Source: Lamellibrachia satsuma
Taxonomy: Eukaryota; Annelida; Polychaeta; Sabellida; Siboglinidae
Direction: 5' to 3'
Length of the DNA: 64,000 nucleotides
Assembly (NCBI GenBank): GCA_033239005.1
Contig: BSQZ01000022.1
Coordinates: 1,054,001-1,118,000 of the forward strand
This document shows, in pieces, positions 11,665-21,291 of this stretch. Position 1 is the first letter of the stretch; the number at the start of each line of letters is the position of its first letter. The translations under genes and the position numbers were made by a program. The notes beneath the pieces were generated by a model. The model made no database searches and had not been told where the DNA came from. It saw only the letters and a list, made by a program, of their open reading frames with translations.

Positions 11665-13760
11665 TTAACTAAGCCTTAACTTCTTAAGATTTAACAAGAT
11701 TGCCATTGCTCTTTGTTGTATTCTTTCTAGCTTGTCTATGTCCTTTTTACGATACGGCCTCCATGCTTGAATACAATATTCCAAATGTGGTCTAACTATT
11801 GCTTTGTTCAGGAGTACAATTAGCTGTTTCTCCTTATACGTGATAGTTCTCCTAATTAGCCCTAGAATTTGATTTCCTTTCGAAGCAGCAATCCCACATT
11901 GCTCTAAAACTTTCATGTCAGCACTAAATGTTACACCGAAGTCCTTTTCTTGTGTGGTTCTACATAGTACAGTATCCCCCATTTTATATTCTTCGTCCAT
12001 GTTTCCATGTCTTATGCATATGCATTTACACTTCCCAAAATTGAATAACATTTGCCATTTTTCTGACCATTTAACTAATTTGTCTAGATCATCCTGTAAA
12101 CTTTGTTTATCTGTAACATTAGTAACCTTTCTGAATATTTTTGTGTCATCTGCAAATTTCAGTAGTATGCTAGATATGTCATCTTCCAAATCATTTATAT
12201 ATATTGAAAACATTATAGGGCCCAATACTGATCCCTGTGGTACCCCACTCAAAACAGATTTCCAGTTTGAAATCTCACCATCTACTATTACTCTGTCTTC
12301 TGTGTGTAAGCCACTTTTCTATCCAGTTGATTACATCATTACCTATACCATGGGCTTTTAGTTTAAGTAACAATCTTTGATGTGGCACTTTATCAAAAGC
12401 TTTCTGAAAATCTAAATAGACAACATCCACTGGTGACCCATCATCTACCCACTTTGTAATGTCTTCCAAAAAATATAAGAGATTGGTTAGACATGGCCTT
12501 GCTTTTAGGAACTCATGTTGAATGTATTTATTAATTTATGTTTTCCAAGGAATTCTACCATGTGGTCTCTAATTAATGTTTTGAGTAATTTACATCCAAC
12601 TGATGTTAAACTCACTGGTCTGTAATTTTCTGGTTTGTTCCTCTATCCTTTCTTAAATAGCGGCATAATGTTTGCTTCTCTCCATTCTGAAGGAACTACT
12701 CCTTCTAGTGATAAAGTTAAACACTTTTGCAAGTGGTGTACTAATTTATTCAACAATTTCCTTTTAAGCAGTTTTGGTGGTATCCCATCAACTCCAGGTG
12801 ATTTATTATCTTTCATCTTCTTAATTTTCTTTGCCATCATTTCAGGAGTTACAAATAACTGCCCCAAATGTTCTGATTTATTGCCCTTAAATTTAGTAAA
12901 TGGAACAGAAAGTGAGCTGATATCTTCTGTGGTAAAAACTGAGCTGAAATACTTATTCAGGACCTCTGTCATTTGAAACCCATCTGAAATTATGTTTCCA
13001 CTGTTGTTTTCCAGTGGTCCGATCTTATCTCGAACTTTCTGTTTACTCCTTACATAAGCATAGAAACTCTTGCTGTAATTTTTTATGTCACCTGCCAATT
13101 TGTTTTCAAAGGTTCTTTTACATTTTCTAATTTTAGTTGTAGCTAGGTTAAGTGCCTCTTTGTAGTTTGTGTAGTCCTCTACATTTCCAGAGTGTTTATA
13201 TATATCCTCCACAGTATCTGTTTGTGAACAATTTTTCTAATAGCCTCTTTTGACAGGTGTTTCTTCCTGGACCTTTTCCCTTGTTTTCTTAATGGAACAA
13301 ATTTCTCAGTAATGTCCTCAATCTCATATTTTAAACAAGTCCAGCATTCTGTTGCTGTCTTGTTCTTCAGCAAGTTATTCCAATCTATATTTGCTAGATA
13401 TGTTCTCATCACTTTATATTTGCCTTTGTTGAAGTTCCTCCTCCATTGTTTTTTATATGTATTCTCTGTTTTTACTTTTATATTAAAATGGATTTGGTTG
13501 TGGTCACTTGAACCCAAAGGTTCGTGTACTTTAACACTGTCAACTAATTAATTTTGAGAAGACAAAATTAAATCTAACACATTCCCACCTCTGGTTGGTT
13601 CCAACACATGTTGAGTAAGGAAACAATCCTGTGTTAGAAGTAGAAACTGATAGTCGTCACCTCCAGCACTCTCTAATGATTCCCATTGTATATGGCCATG
13701 GTTAAAATCACCCATTATAATACAGTTAACTTCCATGTCCATGATTATGAAGATATGTGT
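11665..13760 (-). mobile_element. CR1/L2-like LINE ORF2, endonuclease end to reverse transcriptase
   Basis: On the minus strand from high to low coordinate it shows the endonuclease end (IIMGDFNHGHIQWESLES, then GGNVLDLILSSQN), the linker (FYAYVRSKQKVRDKIGPLEN), and reverse-transcriptase motifs: DGIPPKLLK, LDFQKAFDKVPHQRLL, SGVPQGSVLGPIMFSIYIND, and FADDTKIFR with the catalytic DD pair. The frame is interrupted several times. At the 3' side the ORF passes from the QQRA block straight into the family's 3' tail (ATGGCAATCTTGTTAAATCT), so the last part of the ORF has been deleted. It is the most complete LINE in the window, but dead. Confidence 0.93.
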
Positions 13761-13825
13761 ATATTTTTTGCACAGCCTTGGTTTTGTTTCCCTGCCAAAT
13801 AATATTATATAATAATAATAATAAT

Positions 13826-13884
13826 AATTAACTTCTATGGCACATATAACCTCAGTAATATAAGCTTAGAGGCGCAACAAAATA
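13826..13884 (-). repeat. short interspersed 3'-tail repeat
   Basis: TTAACTTCTATGGCACATAT through GAGGCGCAACAAAATAAAAT is the reverse complement of the segment at about 16862-16925. Related tails occur on the plus strand near 20774-20830 and 54315-54380. A neighbouring ATAATAATAATAATAATTAA run sits at the expected simple-repeat end. Confidence 0.7.
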
Positions 13885-14630
13885 AAATCATTAAGCATGA
13901 TCACGATTTTTTTACACTCGGCACAAGCCGCTCAGTCTCAAGCCTCATCGCCATCGGATTAAGTGTCTATCACTGACGGTACTTCCCGCATGCTCAACAT
14001 TCAAGAATGCGTTAGTAAGAGTCTATTAGCTTGTCCCAGATCTGCTGTCTCCGGCATTGATCAGTTAGTTGCTTAATTTCTTAAATATAATTTTTGGTGC
14101 CACATTAGGCTAGCCCGTCTCGAGTAAAGCTCCTTTTTGACAGTGAAGCTTGTTTACGATGAATGTTGCTATGTGACGTCACACTCAATGCTGAGTCATA
14201 ACATACGCAGAAAATACAATTATCAACGAATAAATCTGAAACGATGTAACTTTTGGTTTGTTTGCTATCAATATAAATTACCGGTTATTGTTTTATGGGT
14301 TTAAGATTATGATTGCTCAGGCATCAGCATTGGGACATTACCCAATTCATAACTTGGCGTTTGATATAAAGTTTCGCCATCTAGCGAATGAGCACTGACA
14401 CAAAAATAATTAAAAGCAAATATGTTTTATTACTTGGAGCGGTATGCCATCGTCGTTAATATTTTTACCAACGCATTTACGGCAGATACAGGTGCATTCA
14501 ATCTGACTACGACCACTTTACATTGCATATTTTTTTATTGTAATTGCAAATAATATTGCCATATTTTATTGGGCCTTAATTATTTAACTTTATACATTAG
14601 TCGAGACACAGGAATTACAATATAACAGTC
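13885..14630. other. no gene recognised
   Basis: Unassigned sequence. It contains one CGCCATCTAGCGAATGA motif near 14373, similar to motifs near 2882 and 3308. Confidence 0.35.
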
Positions 14631-14631
14631 A

Positions 14632-14637
<6 letters not shown>

Positions 14638-14688
<51 letters not shown>

Positions 14689-14730
14689 TATATGTATATA
14701 TATATTTTTTTCTCATAATACTCGGATATT

Positions 14731-14778
<48 letters not shown>

Positions 14779-14795
14779 TGTATATATATATATAA

Positions 14796-14863
<68 letters not shown>

Positions 14864-14880
14864 TGTATATATATATATAA

Positions 14881-14973
<93 letters not shown>

Positions 14974-14990
14974 CATATCCGAGTATTGTG
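14638..14990. repeat. (AT)n tract bounded by a 13-bp inverted repeat
   Basis: About 330 bases of nearly pure AT repeat with two GCATG interruptions about 85 bases apart. Perfect 13-base arms AATACTCGGATAT (14717-14729) and ATATCCGAGTATT (14975-14987) face each other across the tract, and the match extends to 19 bases with two mismatches. The Tyr-Ile repeat proteins read from it on both strands are spurious. Confidence 0.9.
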
Positions 14991-15123
14991 AAAATATATT
15001 AGCCTAATCTGACAATAAAATCGGTGTTCGTTAAAATGCGTTTTTATTCCCGGAAAAATATATAACGTATCTTCCTTATTTGTCGCTAGAGGCCGCTCTA
15101 TTAGGAAGGTCTTGACCGTAAAC

Positions 15124-18100
15124 ATGGCGTCAAACGTGATCACGAAGAACTTTTGCACAAGACTATTTCCAGTTTTTGTCAGAAACACCCAATATATTTA
15201 TGAGATAAATACCCAGTCACTGTTAAGCAATAAGCATGTTGCTGGATGTTCAGGTAAATAAGATGAAGTTAGCGTGCACTATCTGTATTACCGAGTTTCA
15301 CGTGCGACCTGCTCTAATATCGCCCACAACTCAACTTTGCGGCCACGAATGTATGAAACAATTTCAGAGAAATTAGCATGCCGCCTAATTATCAAGCACC
15401 ATTTGGCAATTAGCAGACAATACCAACGGTTATGTTATATCGACTCTCTTTGTTTCGGCTAATTCTGATTGTTTATCGCTCTGATTGTTCTGTTCGTCTG
15501 TGTTGAATGGTGGTTTCGTGTTCTTTATGTTAGGCAGCCATAATCCATTAGGCAGAATCTGCTTGGAGATTATGCTGTGCTGTTTTTTGTTGTTGTAAAA
15601 GTGTCCTCTAGAGTTAGTGAGTCCATCACAGGCAACAACGTTCATCATCTAGTGAGAATCGTCAACGATGTCGGGTTCTTCTTTTGCAGCACTGGGCACA
15701 TTCTATTAACTGAATAGTCTGTATTAATGTTGTGGTTACTAGTAGAATCTGATTGTCTAAATTTGTCTTACAAGACTAATCAGCATTATGGTTTACATCA
15801 GTTCAACCTTCTATGCTGGCACTGAGGGTGGTCACTGCCAGGATGCATGTCATTCTTAGTGTTTCTTTTACATCCCCAATTAACGAGATGTGACATGATC
15901 ATCTGAGCAATGAACCAAACGTCTCCCCCAACCCCAGCACACTACCATGTCTCCCCCAACCCCAGCACACTACCATGTCTCCCCCAACCCCAGCACACTA
16001 CCATGTCTCCCCCAACCCCTAAGTTACTGTGATGTGAACCCAGAGAATTGTAAGAAAATACTTACTTACTTACTTAGGCCCTTAACTCCTCCTGGAGCAT
16101 AGGCCATCCACAACATTTCTCCAGCGCCTCCTGTCTTGGGCAATCCTCTCCAGTTGTTGCCAGCCCTTCCCTGTTTGCTTGATGTCTGCCTCGAGGTCAT
16201 GCCGCCAGGTGTTTTTTGGTCTCCCCCTCTTTCTCTTGCCTTGGGGGTTCCATGTCAGGACCTGTCTGGTTATGTTTGTGCTTGGCTTACTCAAGGTGTG
16301 GCCAAGCCATCCCCATCTCCTCTTAAGGATCTCTATCTCTATTTGGGCTCGGTGTGTTCTATCCCAGAGGTCTTTGTTGCTCACCCTGTCCATCCAGTGT
16401 ATTCGGAGAATTCTTCTCAGGCAATGGTTGACAAATGTCTGGATCCTTATCAGTGTGGTCTTGTTTATTCGCCACGTTTCCGCTCCGTACAGCAACACGG
16501 ACTTTACATTTGTGTTAAACAAGCGTATTTTTGTGTTTATTGTAAGAAAATACCATAACCAATTGTTTGGAAGACAACCATCACAGTTCAGTCATGTTCA
16601 TATGTTTATTTATTTTCCACATACCAAACACATTATAAAAACTCTGCTGTGTCTCAAAGTGGCGGTACTCATACACTTACAGTTTATGGGGCTGCATGTT
16701 TGATACATTGCAGCGCCCGTGGTGCGCACCGTAAAGACAATTGTGCTGCACAAAGACATCATCAAGAAACAACAAGAAGAGACTTTCTGCCAGGAGCACC
16801 ATCTAGAAGAACAGCAACAAGAGAAGACCCAGGACTATGGGGATCTGGTAGGAATAATATTTGTTGGATTCTATTTTGTTGCGCCTCTGAGCGCAGGTTC
16901 CTGAGGATATAGGCGCCATAGAAGTTAATTATTATTATTATTATAAGTTTTCATTATGGAATAACATTTATTATGATAAATATGTATAGATATGACCAAA
17001 ATCATAATTTAGTAAGTAAGTGTAAATATGTTATGTGGTAATGTAAGCTAGATAATGTTTACATATTTAAAATTAAACAAGTCAAGTGGTTGAGACAAAT
17101 GTTCCGACAGCCTAGGAATTCTTCCATTGTTTGTTTTGTCTTCTTAGCTCACCTTCCTCTTTAAATTATTCAAAGTCAACACCCCTTATTTTTAAGAAAA
17201 GAAAGAATTGTGCAGTGTTTTGTACACCAAGAAGTATAATTCTTGCACACACATCTTTGACGATCCAGTAAAAAAATTTAAAACTTCACACTATCGTATT
17301 TCCAGCCCATTCCAAATATGCCAAATCCGTACGAGAAGCCAGCTCGCAAGTGTCTTCTGTGTGAACACAAGCTTGACTTAGACTACAAGGTGTGTCATAT
17401 CTTCTCTTCATTCAACCCAGTGCTGATGTACACAAAGCTTTAGAAATAATAACGTCACTTTGAGATAACAGCATGTGATTTTATGTGTGATTAATTTAAT
17501 TGCCGCTATTAAAATGCATAACGGTCTTGGTTTACCATGAATTCCTGTCCTTTTATTGGCTCTTAAATTTTGTTCTTTTTTTCTTTCCACAGCTACAGAT
17601 ATTGTTACAAAGTATAAAATTTCATAATTACAACACTCAGATTTGGCGAAGGCATGTTTTTGAAACAATAGTTTAAAGTTATCCAGAATAATTCTGTAAA
17701 CCGTGGCGTTGAGCATTTTGTGTATATTAGCCACACATTTATTGTTATATAATTGCTTCTTGTGGCTATTTCTCTGCTCTGCTCAAACGGTTGACTTATT
17801 CATCTGTAGAACGTACGTCTTCTCAGTCAGTTTGTATCACCGTACACCGGCGAGATTTACGGTCGACATGTCAACGGTCTGTGTATCTACATGCAGCGAC
17901 GCATTGCCATACTAATCAAGCGTGCCAGGTACTTCGGTGAGTATTCCAAGCTATGTAACTCATTCAAAAATAGATAACATGCCAGTCATTTATGTGGGCA
18001 ACTCCTGTCCAGCAGGATTGTTAACAAATGCATGTCAACGCATTTGAATGCAAATGTTTCACTTGATTCAAATGCAATTTTCAAGGAACGAATTCAAATA

Positions 18101-19870
18101 CAAATGTTTTGGGGTCACATGCAAATGTTTTGGTTACACATTTGCAAATGCATTTGAACTAATTTCAAATGTTTTGGCTTTATATTAACGTTTTGTTTTA
18201 TTTGGAGACAAAACAACGTAATGTATACAAACACAGTACAGTAGTACATTATTGCAACCACTAAGTACCACTACATACCAGTCCCACTACACGAACATGT
18301 CTGTAGAGTCATACACTAAGTCACACAGTTCCCGGCCTGCAGAGGTGGTGGAAATGGGAGGGAGGAATAGACAATTGATAGTTTACTGGGAACCACTGCA
18401 GGGAATGAAAGGCTAATCCTTCAGGTAGGCCAGAATGGAAGGGGAACCCAAGACAATAGACTGTCCACTGGTGGGGTCACTGGGAAGATAACCTGGTGGA
18501 TAATTATAGCTACCACTAATCATTCTCGTTAGCTGTAAATGTTGAGGGCTGACATTGCTAATGTTTACTCCCCCAGTGAGTGTCCAGTGCACATTTTGAA
18601 AGTGGATTCACAGGTCAAACAATGATTTCAAAACCTGCTGAGGATACTGCTCACTACAGAAAACGTTTTCCAATGGCATGTTGTGAACTTCTGAAAGTGA
18701 ATCTAATAATAATAATTATTAAAAGAATTACACATGCATTTGATTGTGCATTTGGTTGTGCATTTGATTGTGCATTTGGTTGTGCATTTGATTGTGCATT
18801 TGGTTGTGCATTTGGTTGTGCATTTGGCAAATTTGTGGGTCACATTCAAATGCAAATGTTTAAGGTGTGCATTTAAATGCAAATGCATTTACAATTTTAT
18901 GGAGGCATTTGAATGTGCATTGAAATGCTCAATATTCAAATGGGCATTCAAATGCATTTGCTAACAAGCCTGTTGTCCAGTTCAACAAGCTCCAGTCACT
19001 GGCTTGTCGATAGTCCAACAAATTTTTTATGTATAGCCGATCCGTACCAGTTGTCAGTCGATTTTGTTTTTATACATATTCACACTGGTAGCATTTACAG
19101 TTTTACACAATAGATAATTTGTTTCATTTATCTATGTAATGTTCTATATCCTTAACCAATTGATTTATGAATGTTGGCCTTATGTATCAACTTGAGTGGG
19201 ATGTGGATAGGTAAATAAGTTGTGAATTGTGTTGCATACATTACATATCTACTTAAATACCAATTATTCCATCGATATTCAGAATGTGATACACAAGTAA
19301 CACAGAGTATATTATATAGGAAGTACTAGCTCTGATGTTATCATGGGGTAGGTAGCTTATGGCTTAGGAATATATGTAAGTTAGCATGCATGCTTGTATA
19401 ATTTGTTTTGAGTATTTTTTATTTATTAAAATGAACAACACTGAGGAAGGATATAAAAAGGACATACAGTATTAAACAAAGACTATGATAGTAGTAGCGC
19501 AGTGTGTTTTTTTTAAAACATGTTTGATAAAGAATAAACATACGCAACATTTAATAACTTTCACGGTTATGTTTTGCCGTGTCTATGTAGATCAGATCAG
19601 ATTGATTCTATACCATACAACAGATAACAGAACATAATTTAATATATTTTCATAAATATATACAACGTATTGAGACACAATGTTTTGCTGGAAAGAACAA
19701 TTAAGTAAGACATTTATTTTTGAGCTTCTTTTACACATACTATGAGACTATATAATATTATATATATGTATATATTTGTGATTTTTGTTTCAGGTTTGAT
19801 GTCTTACACAGCCAAGGATCCAAAATACTTGCGAGACCCAAAGTTGTTTGATCCTTTTAAAAGGCATTAA
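15124..19870 (+). CDS. MRPS18C: mitochondrial ribosomal protein S18C
   Basis: Five coding exons: 15124-15253, 16714-16847, 17306-17389, 17810-17936, 19794-19870. They join in frame to 183 residues; human MRPS18C has about 142. The diagnostic core is [19 protein letters not shown], then [20 protein letters not shown], then [20 protein letters not shown]. This is the bS18 family of the small mitochondrial ribosomal subunit. Residues 1-20 ([20 protein letters not shown]) are basic and lack acidic residues, as expected of a mitochondrial targeting leader. Exon 2 encodes a Lys/Gln/Glu-rich segment of about 44 residues that is not in the human protein and accounts for the extra length. Intron 1 holds a recent LINE insertion; intron 4 holds a CATTTG-type repeat block. 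AATAAA follows at 20082. Confidence 0.95.
15921..16020. repeat. 28-bp tandem repeat in MRPS18C intron 1
   Basis: About 3.5 copies of a 28-base unit starting GTCTCCCCCAACCCCAGCAC. The C-rich composition differs from the surrounding AT-rich intron. Confidence 0.9.
16047..16553 (-). mobile_element. 5'-truncated LINE insertion with perfect 15-bp target duplication
   Basis: The minus-strand reading gives an uninterrupted 146-codon frame: [68 protein letters not shown]. This is the C-terminus of a non-LTR retrotransposon ORF2, possibly RTE-like. The 3' end is a TAAGTAAGTAAG tail at 16061-16076. The insertion is flanked by the perfect direct repeat ATTGTAAGAAAATAC at 16047-16061 and 16539-16553. 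The intact partial frame and perfect duplication mean a young insertion; it sits antisense in MRPS18C intron 1. Confidence 0.93.
16862..16925 (+). repeat. short interspersed 3'-tail repeat
   Basis: TTCTATTTTGTTGCGCCTCT through GGCGCCATAGAAGTTAATTA, followed by an ATT run. It begins just after the exon-2 donor of MRPS18C. It matches the copy at 13826-13884 in reverse complement. Confidence 0.7.
18030..18960. repeat. degenerate CATTTG/CAAATG repeat block
   Basis: This part of MRPS18C intron 4 is studded with CATTTG, CAAATG and ATGCAAAT words at its two ends (18030-18180 and 18730-18960). In 18733-18835 they form a regular 12-base tandem array (GCATTTGATTGT alternating with GCATTTGGTTGT). Many words are palindromic, such as GCAAATGCATTTGC-like strings. 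The middle portion (18200-18720) looks like ordinary intron. Confidence 0.75.
18960..19130 (-). mobile_element. diverged LINE 3'-tail relic
   Basis: Weak match in reverse complement to the CR1/L2-like tail seen near 40.5 and 59.5 kb: ACTGGCTTGTCGATAGTCCA corresponds to the ATTGGCTTATCGAGAGTCCA block, followed at the right spacing by a segment like GTAGCATTTACAGTTTTACA. Strongly diverged. Confidence 0.45.
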
Positions 19871-20081
19871 ATCGACAATGCTGCAAGACAAGTAACTTTT
19901 TATAGACATACCATGCCTTTCAAGAGACAAACTACCAAACGAACATAACATTAATATCACAGACAGACGGAAGTTGCCTTCCAATACTTGTTATTTGGCA
20001 GCTGGTTCTACAAAGGCTGTTTACTTGGTGACATCATATACTCATATTTAGATGCCATATGCTGTAATGTGGTCTGTTGAG

Positions 20082-20087
20082 AATAAA
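20082..20087 (+). promoter_or_regulatory. polyadenylation signal of MRPS18C
   Basis: AATAAA about 210 bases after the MRPS18C stop codon. It is the first canonical plus-strand signal after the last exon. Confidence 0.65.
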
Positions 20088-20249
20088 CACAAAATACATG
20101 TTATATTGTAGTACTTTCTCACACCTGCAACTACTAGTGTTTTCATTCAATATGTTGCCCTAACAGCTTGCCACCCATCCATATTATAAAGCAAATGCAA
20201 CTATAAAGTAACTGCATATGAATTATAGAGACATGTTTGTGATCAGTTG

Positions 20250-20830
20250 TCATTCGTGACCTTCGTCGTATTCGCTGGTATGTTTTGCTGTTGCCAAAAC
20301 TATTGCAACTGCTCTTGTTAGCAGCAGACTTGACTATTGCAATTCCCTTTATCATAATACACTGTATTGCTCTCAAGGACATCCTGAAACTTTAACGTAT
20401 GCCAAATTGTTTGACAAGGGTAGTTACCCAGTCTCCTCATTTCTCTCTCATTACCACTTCTTACATCACTGCATTGGGTCCCTGTCTGATATCGCATTAT
20501 TTTTTAAGATGTGTACAATTACCTATCAAGTACTTTCATCCAAGCAAACAGACAGCTTCGATCACCTAATTCTAATCTACTTTTTGTTCCCAGTGTTAAC
20601 ACAAATGTCAGAGCTAGAACTTTTTCAGTTGCTGCAACGACTCTGTCGAACTCGCTCCCTGTTATTGTCAAGTCTGTAGGAAATATAACAACATTTCACC
20701 ATAGCTCCCCAGTGTACCAATCCAACTATTTACAACTGGAACTGCTTACTGATTATGAACTGCTTAACCTCTTGTTTTGGTGCATTGCCGAGCTTGGGTC
20801 TCCCGAGGATTTTAGCGCAATAGAAGTATT
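20250..20830 (+). mobile_element. LINE C-terminal fragment with 3' tail
   Basis: Pieces in two frames read IATALVSSRLDYCNSLYH, then MCTITYQVLSSKQ and RQLRSPNSNLLFVPS, then ARTFSVAATTLSNSLP. These are the classic DYCNSLLYG, RQLRS and RSFSVAAP-LWN-LP blocks at the C-terminus of CR1/L2/Jockey-type ORF2. The element then runs into a tail (TTTTGGTGCATTGCCGAGCT) shared with 54315-54380. It lies between MRPS18C and HELQ and is a dead fragment. Confidence 0.85.
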
Positions 20831-20949
20831 TTATATAATATATATATATATAACATATTTCATTTGTCAGACACATAATCCAGAATTGAAACATAAATCA
20901 ATACAATTAACAATACAATGCTCTGAGATGTTTTTATGTATATACGATG

Positions 20950-21023
20950 ACTACATTGGAAGGGAGGGATCATTGTGTAACTTCTCCCTGACTACAATGG
21001 AAGGGAGGGATCATTGTGTAACT
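20950..21023. repeat. 41-bp direct duplication
   Basis: Two nearly identical copies of a segment starting GACTACATTGGAAGGGAGGG, immediately adjacent. They lie just downstream of the LINE fragment in the MRPS18C-HELQ spacer. Confidence 0.85.
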
Positions 21024-21291
21024 TGGGTACACAAAACACACATTGCTGATATTAATACATCTTATGACTTCTACTAGATTCTTATCACGACTCAAAAGTC
21101 ATAAATAGTGTACATACCTGTTCATTATCATGTAACATGTTAATCTTTAACCTGAAATATAAATATCACACCTAAGTCTGGACTGGCACGACATTGGATA
21201 AGCAAATAGTCCTATCTCTCTCCCTGTACAGTCAGACAGCTTCAGGCTAGTAGAGGTCAGCTTGTATCCCTTGTTTGTAACTTGCTCAATA

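Noticed and set aside
14774..15188. Tyr-Ile repeat proteins on both strands
   Set aside because: Pure translation of an (AT)n tract. The frames overlap the real first exon of MRPS18C only by chance.
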